Assembly: GCA_017626305.1 (NCBI GenBank)
Contig: JAGAIW010000138.1
Location: 124,001-188,000 of the forward strand
DNA length: 64,000 nt
Source of the DNA: Clostridia bacterium
GTDB taxonomy: Bacteria; Bacillota; Clostridia; Christensenellales; Borkfalkiaceae
Reading direction: 5' to 3'
In this document: positions 1-7,780 of the stretch, piece by piece
Layout: each line of letters begins with the position of its first letter
How positions within the stretch are numbered: the stretch's first letter is position 1
The notes under the pieces: model-generated
Databases searched by the model: none
Told to the model about the DNA's origin: nothing
The model's input: only the letters and a program-made list of their open reading frames with translations
Translations under genes and position numbers: made by a program

Positions 1-1175
1 AGCCAAGCTGCGCCGCCAACGGCTTGCCCGATCGTCGTACAGGTCGCCATGACGCGCGCCGAACTCATTGCCATATGCGTAGCGGAAATGTTGCGCCCTG
101 CAAAAAATAAATTGTCGATATTTGCCGAATACAAACAGCGGTACGGAATACCGTACACCTTATCCAAGGACGTGGCGGTGTTGGCGTAATCCCCGTCAAA
201 GCCCTTGGGGTTATGGTCGTCTAACGGCCAACCGCCGTAGGCGACGACGTCGGGGAATTTTCCCCCGTCTAAAATATCGTTTGCCGTCAAAACGTACTCC
301 CCTTTCATGCGGCGGGATTCGCGTTTTGCGCCCAAAAAGCCTAAAAATTCCAGCTCGAATTCGTCGGCGTCAAATTCTCCTGAATTTTTAACCGTATCCC
401 ATACGCCTAAGCAAAGGGCAATCAATCTTTGATTGATATGCTCGGCGTCTTTAATGACGTCTAACTCACCGCCCAGCTCGATATACCAAAAGTTTTCGCC
501 CGTACTATACAGGTTTAAGCCAAGGCCTTTCAGCTTTTCTACCGATACCTTTTCCGCCCAAGACGGCGCGCGGAAGGGTACTTTTTTATTCGTCTTTCTC
601 GCCTGTATCAAACAGCTGTTGCCCATGGTTTTTTTATCCTGCTCGCCGTGCAGTTTCATAGGCTCGTTATATTCGTCCCGTCCTTCCCGTCCGTACATGA
701 ACGCCGCGCCCGTAAGCGGCGCTAAAATGCTATCGCCCGAACAGTCGGCAAAGTTGGTCGCCCGCACTTCAAACAGCGTTTGCGTCGTCATTTGATACGC
801 CGTTATCGAGCGGATTTTGCCCTTTTCCGTTTTGGCGTCAAAACAGGTACAGTTTAAGAGCGGCGTGATGTTTTCTTCTTCGTTCACCTTTTCGTAGAGC
901 ACGCTGTTCCACAAATACACGTTTTTGGTGGGGTTATACAGGTAGTTATGTAAATTGATTTCTTCCGTTAAACCCGTTTCCCGATACTCTTTTTGTTGCG
1001 CGCCGCATACCCACATGCGAATTTCGCCCGAAGCGTTTCCCCCGTACATGGGTCGTTCGTGCACGAGCACGACCTTCACTCCTGCGCGCGCCGCCGTAAT
1101 CGCTACGCTAATACCCGCCATACCGCCGCCTATTACGCATAAATCGGCGTTGAGAATTTGTTTATCTAATGCCAT
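1..1175 (-). CDS. FAD-dependent oxidoreductase (FAD_oxidored family), 3' end outside window
   Basis: The first 391 codons are present and the reading frame stays open to the window edge, so the C-terminus is missing. A dinucleotide-binding Rossmann motif GGGMAG lies at residues 16-21, followed by an ERPMYGGNASGEIRM stretch, FADCSGD near the middle, and FAGRNISATHMAMSSARVM near the visible end. This combination is typical of the FAD_oxidored (PF12831) proteins often found beside sugar-utilisation genes. Those proteins are predicted flavoenzymes of unknown substrate. The start is fixed by an AGGAG ribosome binding site 8 nt upstream. No neighbour downstream is visible, so the pathway is unknown. 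Confidence 0.85.
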   Translation of the reverse strand, partial: MALDKQILNADLCVIGGGMAGISVAITAARAGVKVVLVHERPMYGGNASGEIRMWVCGAQQKEYRETGLTEEINLHNYLYNPTKNVYLWNSVLYEKVNEEENITPLLNCTCFDAKTEKGKIRSITAYQMTTQTLFEVRATNFADCSGDSILAPLTGAAFMYGREGRDEYNEPMKLHGEQDKKTMGNSCLIQARKTNKKVPFRAPSWAEKVSVEKLKGLGLNLYSTGENFWYIELGGELDVIKDAEHINQRLIALCLGVWDTVKNSGEFDADEFELEFLGFLGAKRESRRMKGEYVLTANDILDGGKFPDVVAYGGWPLDDHNPKGFDGDYANTATSLDKVYGIPYRCLYSANIDNLFFAGRNISATHMAMSSARVMATCTTIGQAVGGAAW

Positions 1176-1197
1176 ATCTTTTTACTCCTATACGATA

Positions 1198-1203
1198 ATT
1201 ATA
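1198..1203 (-). promoter_or_regulatory. Probable promoter -10 of the FAD oxidoreductase gene
   Basis: A TATAAT -10 box sits about 23 nt before the start codon. The -35 region is poor (TTTATT at 17-bp spacing). Upstream on the same strand there are two GCACAAAA direct repeats about 22 bp apart (roughly 1234-1265). They could be an activator or repressor site. This is a weak inference. Confidence 0.45.
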
Positions 1204-1303
1204 TCATACGTTTTTATAGGAATAAAGCGGTTTTTGTGCTTAATGTCTATAATTTTGTGCTTTTTTGCAAAAATCCGTTACGGCGTATTCGTATAAAAAA
1301 AAC

Positions 1304-1331
1304 AAGTCCGCCTTTGACTTTGGGCGGACTT
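1304..1331 (-). terminator. Intrinsic terminator of rplS
   Basis: AAGTCCGCC pairs with GGCGGACTT around a 9-nt loop. A run of T residues follows on the minus strand. It lies just after the rplS stop codon. Confidence 0.9.
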
Positions 1332-1359
1332 GCCTTTTGGGAATATCCCGATTTGTTTT

Positions 1360-1704
1360 TTAGATCTTTTCTTTGACTTTGGCAGCCTTGCCCGTCAAAC
1401 CACGCAGATAATAGAGTTTCGCTCTTCTAACCTTACCTTTTCTTACGACCGTGATGGACGCAATTTTCGGCGAATGAAGGGGATACGTCTTTTCTACGCC
1501 TACGCCGTAGGAAATGTGGCGAACGGTAAACGTTTCGGAAATACCGCCGTTTTTCTTCGCAATTACGACGCCTTCAAAGTTTTGCACACGTTCCTTGCCG
1601 CCTTCAATAATCTTATAGCCGACCTTAACGGTGTCGCCTACGTTGAACGCGGGAACTTCTGCTTTCATGTTTTCTGCGTTGATAGCTTCGATCAATCCTT
1701 TCAT
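1360..1704 (-). CDS. rplS: 50S ribosomal protein L19
   Basis: Ribosomal protein L19 sits at the 30S-50S interface. The 114-residue product has the family's usual length and its typical core ([40 protein letters not shown]). The frame extends 30 codons further upstream, but those codons lie in the structured leader. The start was chosen at the ATG preceded by GGAGGT. In many Firmicutes rplS follows trmD and rimM. Here it stands alone with its own promoter and terminator, and trmD is not in the window. Confidence 0.96.
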   Translation of the reverse strand: MKGLIEAINAENMKAEVPAFNVGDTVKVGYKIIEGGKERVQNFEGVVIAKKNGGISETFTVRHISYGVGVEKTYPLHSPKIASITVVRKGKVRRAKLYYLRGLTGKAAKVKEKI

Positions 1705-1793
1705 GACTTTACCTCCGTTATTTACGAAACGTTCATAACCCGCTGCGTGATTTCTCACCACGCCCAAAAAAGGCAGCGGAACGCTCGAAGTCA
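1705..1793 (-). ncRNA. L19 leader RNA (autoregulatory r-protein leader)
   Basis: The rplS 5' untranslated region can fold into a nested hairpin. An outer CCGCTG/CAGCGG stem encloses an inner CGTG/CACG stem (1739-1781), followed by a conserved-looking GTTATGAACG segment. This arrangement matches my memory of the Rfam L19_leader family, found in Bacilli and Clostridia and thought to bind L19. An Infernal search against that model would settle it. Confidence 0.7.
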
Positions 1794-1799
1794 ACGATT

Positions 1800-1828
1800 A
1801 TTATATATGATTTTAAACGGTTTGGCAA
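1800..1828 (-). promoter_or_regulatory. Sigma-A promoter of rplS
   Basis: TTGCCA (-35), a 17-bp spacer and TATAAT (-10) on the minus strand. Transcription would start near 1793, just upstream of the L19 leader fold. Confidence 0.85.
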
Positions 1829-1897
1829 GCGTTTTTGCATGGCTTTTTGCAAATTTTTTAACTTTTTTATTTAATTGCTTTTTCTTCTTTTATTTGA

Positions 1898-1926
1898 TTG
1901 ACTTCTTTTTGCCTTTGTTTTATAAT
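1898..1926 (+). promoter_or_regulatory. Sigma-A promoter of the decarboxylase beta-subunit operon
   Basis: TTGACT, a 17-bp spacer and TATAAT. The predicted start of transcription near 1933 rules out the earliest in-frame start codon of the next gene and supports the one preceded by GGAGG. Confidence 0.9.
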
Positions 1927-1964
1927 GTTTATTGCAATCTTTAAATATTACGATGGAGGAATTT

Positions 1965-3077
1965 ATGGAATTTTTATTAGAAGGTTTCCAAAATCTTTCT
2001 TGGCAGCAGGTCGTCATGTGGGCTATCGGCGGACTGTTGATTTATCTTGCCATTTGTAAAGATATGGAACCCGCGCTTTTGCTCCCCATGGGCTTTGGCG
2101 CAATTTTAGTCAATCTACCCTTGTCCCCTGTAATCAGAGAAGACGGTATCATCAACTCCTTATTCCAAGTCGGTATTGCGGCAAGCGAAGCTATGCCTTT
2201 GCTGTTGTTTATCGGTATCGGATGTATGATTGATTTCGGTCCTTTGCTTACCAACCCCAAATTATTTATTTTGGGCGGCGCGGCGCAGCTTGGTATCTTC
2301 GTTACCATTATCTTAGCCGCTATGATCGGTTTCCCTTTAAACGACGCAGCCGCTATCGGTATTATCGGCGCAGCTGACGGCCCTACCGCTATTCTCGTAG
2401 CTATGAAACTCGTTTCCAACTACATGGGACCTATCATGGTCGTGGCGTATTCGTACATGGCGCTCGTACCTATCGTACAGCCCGTCGTTATGAAACTTTG
2501 CACGACGAAGAAAGAACGCCTTATTAAAATGAAGTACAGCGCAAAGCAAGTACCCCAACTTATGCGTATTCTTTTCCCGATTATCGTTACCGTTGTTTCG
2601 GGATTGATTGCTCCCGATTCGCTGTCCCTTGTCGGTATGTTGATGTTCGGTAATCTTTTGAGAGAATGTGGCGTTTTGAAATCCCTTTCGGAAACGGCGC
2701 AAACGGCGTTCTCGAATATCATCACCTTGCTTTTGGGTATCACCATTTCTTTCCAAATGCAAGCGGCGGCGTTCCTGTCCTTTGAAACGTTGATTATTAT
2801 GTTGCTTGGTTTGTTTGCATTCGTCTTCGACACGATCGGCGGCGTTATGTGCGCAAAGATTATGAACTTGTTCAGCAAAGAAAAAATCAATCCCCTTATC
2901 GGTGCGGCAGGTATCTCCGCATTCCCCATGGCGGCGCGCGTCGTAGAAAAAGTAGGTATTAAGGAAGACCCTTCCAACCACTTGCTTATGCACGCGGTAG
3001 GCGCAAACGTATCCGGTCAAATCGCGTCGGCTATCGTCGGCGGCTTAATCGTCGGTATCATTTTACCGCTTATTTAA
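1965..3077 (+). CDS. Sodium-translocating decarboxylase beta subunit (OadB/GcdB/MmdB family)
   Basis: This 370-residue polytopic membrane protein has the hallmarks of the Na+-pump beta subunit. These are the GAADGPTAILVA segment (about residues 134-145, containing the ion-coupling Asp of the family) and the C-terminal GANVSGQIASAIVGG loop. In characterised systems it decarboxylates a biotin-bound carboxyl group and pumps Na+ outward. The start is set by GGAGG with 5-nt spacing. Only a small membrane protein follows; no alpha (carboxyltransferase) or biotin-carrier gene is near, so the substrate (oxaloacetate, methylmalonyl-CoA or glutaconyl-CoA) cannot be told. Confidence 0.9.
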   Translation: MEFLLEGFQNLSWQQVVMWAIGGLLIYLAICKDMEPALLLPMGFGAILVNLPLSPVIREDGIINSLFQVGIAASEAMPLLLFIGIGCMIDFGPLLTNPKLFILGGAAQLGIFVTIILAAMIGFPLNDAAAIGIIGAADGPTAILVAMKLVSNYMGPIMVVAYSYMALVPIVQPVVMKLCTTKKERLIKMKYSAKQVPQLMRILFPIIVTVVSGLIAPDSLSLVGMLMFGNLLRECGVLKSLSETAQTAFSNIITLLLGITISFQMQAAAFLSFETLIIMLLGLFAFVFDTIGGVMCAKIMNLFSKEKINPLIGAAGISAFPMAARVVEKVGIKEDPSNHLLMHAVGANVSGQIASAIVGGLIVGIILPLI

Positions 3078-3090
3078 GGAGGGCTTTCGT

Positions 3091-3315
3091 ATGTTGAATA
3101 TTATCGGATTATTAGCTGCATTTGAAAATCTCACCCCTATGAACTGGGACGTTATCCTGCCTGCGCTCAACTTCCTTTGGCAAGGCATGCTTGCCATTTT
3201 CGTCGTTATCGGTTTGATTATTCTCGTCGTGAAGATTACGGGCTTTACCATCAATAAGGTAACCGAAGTCAAAGCAAAGCGCAACGCAAATAACGACGAA
3301 CAACAAAATTCATAA
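3091..3315 (+). CDS. Small single-span membrane protein, possible OadG-like gamma subunit
   Basis: This 74-residue protein has one strong transmembrane segment (about residues 28-52, with WQGMLAIFVVIGLIILVVK) and a charged, Asn-rich tail. It lies 13 bp after the decarboxylase beta subunit, with a good GGAGGG ribosome binding site. Single-span gamma subunits of Na+-pumping decarboxylases have this layout and place, so a gamma-like assembly role is likely. Sequence conservation in that family is low and the assignment rests mostly on context. Confidence 0.6.
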   Translation: MLNIIGLLAAFENLTPMNWDVILPALNFLWQGMLAIFVVIGLIILVVKITGFTINKVTEVKAKRNANNDEQQNS

Positions 3316-3323
3316 CCAACGAT

Positions 3324-3350
3324 AAGACCGACGAACGTTTCGTCGGTCTT
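3324..3350 (+). terminator. Hairpin after the decarboxylase pair
   Basis: AAGACCGACGAA pairs perfectly with TTCGTCGGTCTT across a very short loop. There is no clean T run after it, so termination may be partial, with read-through into the efflux gene that begins 16 nt later. Confidence 0.6.
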
Positions 3351-3365
3351 GTTAATAGGAGCTTT

Positions 3366-4532
3366 ATGACTGATTTTTTAACCCGCATATTTATCGGCAA
3401 AAACGCCGACCCTACCAACGAAAAGGTACGCGGTAAATTCGCGTCGCTTGCAGGCTTTACGGGCATTATCGCCAACGTATTGCTGTTTATCAGCAAGCTC
3501 GTTTTAGGTTTGCTTTCCGCGTCGGTAGCCATTATCGCAGACGCGTTTAACAATATTTCCGACGCAGGGTCTGCTATCGTTACGCTAATCGGTTTCCGTT
3601 TGGCAAGCAAGCCCGTAGACAAAGAACACCCCTTGGGGCACGGCAGGTTGGAATACGTGTCGGGGTTTATCGTGGATATGCTGATTATTCTCGTCGGATT
3701 CGAGCTGTTTAAATCGTCTATCGATAAAATTCTAAACCCCACCCTGCCTATCGTCGGGATTGCCACGTTTATCCTGCTTGGCGTTGCCATTTTGGTAAAG
3801 CTTTGGCTGTTTTTCTTCTATAAAAAGATTGCCAAAACCATTCGCTCTAACGCCCTTTCGGCGGCGGCGACGGATAGCCTAAGCGATTGCTTTGCCACGG
3901 CTCTCGTCTTACTTTCGGCGGTGGTTGCCAAGCTGTTTGCCGTGCCTATCGACGGTTTTGCAGGTATTTTGGTGGCGGCGTTTATACTCTATTCGGGCAT
4001 AAAAGCGGCAAAAGAAACGATTGATTTGTTGCTTGGCAGTCCGCCCGACCCCGCGTTTATCACGGAAATTTACGAATTTTGCAAGGCGTATCCGCGTATC
4101 GTGGGTATACACGACGTTATGGTGCACGACTACGGCCCGGGCAGGCAAATCGTATCCTTCCACGCCGAAGTGCCGTCCGATTCGGATATCAATATCGCGC
4201 ACGAAGACGTGGACCGTTTAGAACGGGATATGCAGAAAAAATACGGCTGTATCGTCACCGTGCATTTAGACCCTATCGTGGTTGGCGACGAAACGGTGAA
4301 CGAACTGCGCGCTTTGGCGGAAAACGCCGCTAAGGCGGTGCATTGTGAATTTACCATTCACGATTTCCGCATGACCATGGGCGAGCAATCGTTTAACCTA
4401 ATTTTCGACCTTGTTATCCCGCCCGATTGCGCCATGACTTCCGCCGAAGCGGAAAAGGCAGTCGTTGAAAAAATCACCGCGCAAAAGCCCAACTGCTTTT
4501 GTGTGATTAAAGTAGAACACCCCTTCGTGTAA
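3366..4532 (+). CDS. Cation diffusion facilitator (CDF) family metal/H+ antiporter
   Basis: This 388-residue protein has the CDF architecture. An N-terminal block of about six membrane spans (residues ~25-225) is followed by a ~150-residue cytoplasmic domain. Metal-site motifs are visible as DAFNNISD in the second span and DSLSD in the fifth, together with the family loop HPLGHGRLEY. CDF proteins export divalent metals such as Zn2+, Mn2+ or Fe2+. A D-rich rather than HD-type second site would fit Mn2+/Fe2+ better than Zn2+, but this is an inference. The start is preceded by AGGAG. The small Xre regulator follows 12 bp downstream. Confidence 0.9.
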   Translation: MTDFLTRIFIGKNADPTNEKVRGKFASLAGFTGIIANVLLFISKLVLGLLSASVAIIADAFNNISDAGSAIVTLIGFRLASKPVDKEHPLGHGRLEYVSGFIVDMLIILVGFELFKSSIDKILNPTLPIVGIATFILLGVAILVKLWLFFFYKKIAKTIRSNALSAAATDSLSDCFATALVLLSAVVAKLFAVPIDGFAGILVAAFILYSGIKAAKETIDLLLGSPPDPAFITEIYEFCKAYPRIVGIHDVMVHDYGPGRQIVSFHAEVPSDSDINIAHEDVDRLERDMQKKYGCIVTVHLDPIVVGDETVNELRALAENAAKAVHCEFTIHDFRMTMGEQSFNLIFDLVIPPDCAMTSAEAEKAVVEKITAQKPNCFCVIKVEHPFV

Positions 4533-4544
4533 GCAGGTGATTAT

Positions 4545-4754
4545 ATGAAAGTTTTTGGAGAAAGGGTAAAAGCCACCTTAAAAGAAAACGGGCGAACACA
4601 AAAGGCGCTCGCCGCTGCTATAAACGTACAGCCGTCTACGCTGTGCGAATGGTTAAACGGTAATAATCAACCGCCCATGCAAGCCATCGTGGATATCGCC
4701 GTGTATTTAGACGTATCCACCGATTATTTATTAGGCTTGAAAGAATACGATTAA
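4545..4754 (+). CDS. Small Xre-family helix-turn-helix regulator
   Basis: This 69-residue protein is almost entirely an HTH_3 domain, with QKALAAAINVQPSTLCEWLN as the DNA-binding helices and the common VDIAVYLDVSTDYLLGL ending. Such stand-alone domains act as transcriptional repressors. It is co-oriented with the CDF transporter and closely spaced to it, so it may belong to the same transcript. No operator was identified. Confidence 0.85.
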   Translation: MKVFGERVKATLKENGRTQKALAAAINVQPSTLCEWLNGNNQPPMQAIVDIAVYLDVSTDYLLGLKEYD

Positions 4755-4760
4755 CGATAA

Positions 4761-4789
4761 ACGGAGCGTTGCTGCTTGCAACGCTCCGT
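4761..4789 (+). terminator. Terminator after the Xre gene
   Basis: ACGGAGCGTTG pairs with CAACGCTCCGT, followed by TTTCGTTTT. It ends the decarboxylase-CDF-Xre transcript. Confidence 0.9.
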
Positions 4790-4800
4790 TTTCGTTTTCT

Positions 4801-5035
4801 CTTCCATGGGATTCTTCCCTGCGGTCAGAATGACGGGTATACCCAAACGTCATACTGAATGAAACGAAGTGTAATGAAGTATCCCTTTATACGTAAGTCC
4901 GTATTCTCGTCCATGGGATTCTTCCCTGCGGTCAGAATGACGTTTTAGGGAGAGTGTTGGAATTCTTCCGCTTACGCGTCAAAATGACGGGTTAGCTAAA
5001 ACGTCATACTGCACGTAGTAAAATATTGAATAATC
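4801..5035. repeat. Dispersed intergenic repeat cluster (GGGATTCTT...AGAATGACG family), locus 1
   Basis: The gap between two convergent genes holds several degenerate copies of a repeat whose core reads GGGATTCTTCCCTGCGGTC followed by AGAATGACG. Inverted partners (CGTCATACTGAATGAA...AAGTATCCC) are interleaved with them. The same family recurs at five other places in this window. Comparable short repeats are common in intergenic DNA of many bacteria. No gene is apparent in this gap. Confidence 0.85.
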
Positions 5036-5042
5036 TAAATCC

Positions 5043-5669
5043 TTATTTTTGAATAAAGTTGGTACGAAGTTTGGGCTCGGTTTCGGGTTGAATACCCTGC
5101 TGTTTTCCAAGCTGAATACAGCGCAACAGCCACGCCATATTATTCCCCAAAAGGCGCATGGTTTGCAAGCCTTCTTCGTCCTGCTCTACGTCCGCAGGCG
5201 TATTGTTCGCCCCGTGAACGCCGTTCCAGTAATTTGCCGAAACGACGGGCATATTGTTAATCGTAAAGTATTTATTCAAGCCGTCAAAGGTCGACACCGT
5301 GCCTGCCCGTCTTGCGCTGGCTACCGCCGCGGCGGGCTTGAACGCCATAGTTTTGCTCGCGCTGTAAAAGAGTCTATCCATAAAGCCGACCATACTCCCT
5401 GCCGCCGACGCGTAATACACGGGCGAGCCAAAAACAAACCCGTCCGCCGTTTTGGCTTTTTCCGCAAAGCGGTTTACCGCGTCGTCTATCACGCATTTGC
5501 CAAGCTTTGCGCAGGCACAGCACGCCGTACAGCCACCAACCGAACCTTTGCCGATATGAAAAATTTCCGTTTCTACGCCCTGTTTTTGCAGGGCTTTTTC
5601 TACTTCTTCGAGCGCTCTATTCGTGCAGCCGTCTGCGTGCGGACTGCCATTGACAAGCAATACCTTCAT
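5043..5669 (-). CDS. Flavodoxin-like NAD(P)H-dependent FMN reductase / iron-sulfur flavoprotein family
   Basis: This 208-residue protein opens with the FMN-phosphate loop motif GSPHADGCTNRAL. It then carries a Cys-rich stretch GCTACCACAKLGKC (residues ~45-60) and the second FMN loop GSPVYYASAAG. This is the layout of the multimeric flavodoxin WrbA/iron-sulfur flavoprotein group, predicted to reduce quinones, metals or other acceptors. The physiological partner is unknown. It lies 19 bp downstream of mutY and probably shares its transcript. An AAAGGAG site sets the start. Confidence 0.85.
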   Translation of the reverse strand: MKVLLVNGSPHADGCTNRALEEVEKALQKQGVETEIFHIGKGSVGGCTACCACAKLGKCVIDDAVNRFAEKAKTADGFVFGSPVYYASAAGSMVGFMDRLFYSASKTMAFKPAAAVASARRAGTVSTFDGLNKYFTINNMPVVSANYWNGVHGANNTPADVEQDEEGLQTMRLLGNNMAWLLRCIQLGKQQGIQPETEPKLRTNFIQK

Positions 5670-5688
5670 AATTTTACTCCTTTACCCA

Positions 5689-6759
5689 TTATGGAATGAG
5701 TTGAACCTGATTTTGAGTGCCGTAATGGCTAAGCATTTGCAAGCATTGTTTAAACGCCGTCGGCAACGATACCTTTTCTCGTATTTCGTCTAGCGTATAC
5801 GCATCAAACGGCGCGCTTTCCGCGCGTACCCATACGCAGGTGATATCCCAACGAATATGGGTAAAAATATGCGTAAAGCGTTCACGCGCAAGCTCTTGAT
5901 AGCCATACACGCCCCACTCGTCCAAAACCGCCGACGCGCTTTCGCCGTAAACGACCTTAGACGGAAATTCGTTCATGCCTTTAAGCACTCCTTCTTCCCG
6001 TCGGCGGATACAAAAACCTTCGTCCGTCTGTATCAAAAACACGTATACGTCTTCCTGTCTTTTCGCTTTTTTGGGCGGTTGCACGGGAAAAAGCGCTTGC
6101 GTGTTGTGGGCGTTTGCCTGACAAAGAAATGACAGCGGACAAGCCGCACATTCGGGCGAACGTGGTTTACAAATGAGCGCGCCAAGCTCGAATAGGCTTT
6201 GGGTAAAACGGGAGCAAAGTTCCCCTTCGGGGGGATAGATTGCCGTAAGCCGCTCTTCTAACGCTTTGCGATAGGCGATATCGTTTATCGGCGTTGCGTT
6301 TTCCGTTAAGCGGCTAATAACGCGCAAAACGTTGCCGTCCACCGCCGCCGCCCGTTTTCCAAAGGCAATAGACGCAATCGCCCCAGCCGTGTACGCGCCA
6401 ACGCCCGATAGCGTTTGTAATAATCGAATATCGTTTGGAAACGCGCCGTCAAAGTCCAAAACGATTTGCCTTGCCGCCTTTTGCAAGTTCCTTGCGCGGC
6501 TGTAATAGCCCAAGCCTTCCCAAAGCTTTAACAGTTTTTCTTCTTCACAAGCCGCCAAATGCTCTACCGTCGGCAGCTCTTTCATAAACCGCAAATAGTA
6601 TTCTTTCACCGCTTCTACGCGCGTTTGTTGGAGCATAATTTCCGACACCCATACGCGATAAGGCGTAGGATTTTCTCTCCAAGGCAAAGCGCGTTTATGG
6701 CTATCATACCACGAAAGCAAGGGGGCAGGTATGCGTTGAAGGAGTTTTTCTTTCTCCAC
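5689..6759 (-). CDS. mutY: A/G-specific adenine DNA glycosylase
   Basis: MutY removes adenine mispaired with 8-oxoguanine in base excision repair. The 356-residue product shows the catalytic SEIMLQQTRVE helix, the HhH motif LQTLSGVGAYTAGAI, the catalytic Asp in AAVDGNVLRV, and the [4Fe-4S] cluster pattern C-x6-C-x2-C-x5-C (CKPRSPECAACPLSFLC). A C-terminal NUDIX-like 8-oxoG recognition domain (residues ~230-350) follows. The start is a GTG only 3 bp after the preceding gene, which suggests translational coupling within one operon. Confidence 0.95.
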   Translation of the reverse strand: MEKEKLLQRIPAPLLSWYDSHKRALPWRENPTPYRVWVSEIMLQQTRVEAVKEYYLRFMKELPTVEHLAACEEEKLLKLWEGLGYYSRARNLQKAARQIVLDFDGAFPNDIRLLQTLSGVGAYTAGAIASIAFGKRAAAVDGNVLRVISRLTENATPINDIAYRKALEERLTAIYPPEGELCSRFTQSLFELGALICKPRSPECAACPLSFLCQANAHNTQALFPVQPPKKAKRQEDVYVFLIQTDEGFCIRRREEGVLKGMNEFPSKVVYGESASAVLDEWGVYGYQELARERFTHIFTHIRWDITCVWVRAESAPFDAYTLDEIREKVSLPTAFKQCLQMLSHYGTQNQVQLIP

Positions 6760-6762
6760 AGC

Positions 6763-7515
6763 TTATACTTCCCCTTCCGTTTTGGCTGCCGCCACGGAAT
6801 TTAAATAAATCACCGTTTCGGTAATGGACGGCGCGGACGGGAAATGCAACACCGTCGGCAAGGACATTTGCGAATCGTCGCCCACGTACGTCACGTCGGC
6901 TACACCGTCGTCTTGGGTGGTAACCAAGCAATTCCCCACTCCGACGAATGCGCCCGGATAACCGCTGAAAATACTGCGCATAAGCTCCGCACCCGTAATC
7001 ACTTCGATATTTTGCCGGCGGGAAAGCACGTCGAAAAAGGCGCGGTATTCTTCAAAATCGCTGTTTTTATTGCAATCGGGCAACTCTTCCAAACCGTCTA
7101 AAACCAAAAATAATTTGGGATAACCGCCGCCCGAAAGACGCATGGACACAAGCTCCTTCACGCAGGCAAGCGCTTCGTTTAAATCGGCTTTCGTGCGCAA
7201 AAACGGCGCGGTAAGATCGATATTTGCAAGACGGAGCAATTCACCGTAATCAAGGCGGGGCGAAAGCACGAAAAAGCAAGCTTCGTCTTTCAAATATAAG
7301 CAAGAAAGCGTCATTAAAAGCCGCTTGATAAACGCCGTTCGACGCGCGCCCGTCACGCAGGTATGACGGAAGGTAAACGGTTCGTCCCGAAGCTGAGAAA
7401 AGACGGGTTTATCCACGGAATCCGTGCCCAGGGGCGTACCCTTTCGCAGGGCGTCCATACCTTCTTCGTTTTGAAAATAATCGGATAAAATATTCAAAAA
7501 TTCTTCCTGACGCAT
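6763..7515 (-). CDS. Unrecognised protein with a degenerate FtsK-like P-loop fold
   Basis: I do not recognise a named family for this 250-residue protein. Its middle resembles an FtsK/SpoIIIE ATPase core. HTCVTGARRTAFIKRLLMTL lies where Walker A would be (residues ~50-70), and LFLVLDGLEELP looks like a Walker B strand (~133-145). The expected GxGKS/T is replaced by GARRT, so the nucleotide-binding Lys appears to be lost. It may be a non-catalytic structural relative. It is first in an operon with mutY and the flavoprotein and has a strong promoter and an AGGAG site. The fold call is inference. Confidence 0.5.
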   Translation of the reverse strand: MRQEEFLNILSDYFQNEEGMDALRKGTPLGTDSVDKPVFSQLRDEPFTFRHTCVTGARRTAFIKRLLMTLSCLYLKDEACFFVLSPRLDYGELLRLANIDLTAPFLRTKADLNEALACVKELVSMRLSGGGYPKLFLVLDGLEELPDCNKNSDFEEYRAFFDVLSRRQNIEVITGAELMRSIFSGYPGAFVGVGNCLVTTQDDGVADVTYVGDDSQMSLPTVLHFPSAPSITETVIYLNSVAAAKTEGEV

Positions 7516-7550
7516 AAGTTGCTCCTTATCACGTACGTTCTTTACGTTTA

Positions 7551-7579
7551 AGTATACTATAAACGAAGAAAAATGTCAA
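7551..7579 (-). promoter_or_regulatory. Sigma-A promoter of the mutY operon
   Basis: Perfect TTGACA, a 17-bp spacer and TATACT, about 35 nt before the start of the first gene. Confidence 0.9.
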
Positions 7580-7680
7580 GTGCCTGTTTGTACGTATTAT
7601 AATGAAGATACGCCTTAAAGGAGCAAAAAAACTTGTTTTAGCGGGCGCAATTCGCTCCGTAACGGCTAAAAATAAAGGAA

Positions 7681-7715
7681 AAGACGCGCCGACGGCTTAC
7701 GCCGCGCCGCGTCTT
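7681..7715 (-). terminator. Terminator of the HtrA-like lipoprotein gene
   Basis: AAGACGCG pairs with CGCGTCTT, with an additional CGGC/GCCG inner stem. A TTTTCCTTTATTTTT tract follows on the minus strand. Confidence 0.75.
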
Positions 7716-7780
7716 CCCTAACAAAAAACATAAAAGAGAAGTTTGTGTGATCAAATTTATTCTTCCAAAAAATACGTTTT

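Noticed and set aside
1330..1944. 204-codon open frame on the plus strand
   Set aside because: It overlaps rplS, the L19 leader, the rplS promoter and a second promoter; the Phe-rich translation is a shadow.
4801..5035. CRISPR array
   Set aside because: The repeated units are irregular in spacing, occur in both orientations and are dispersed over the window; no cas genes are present.
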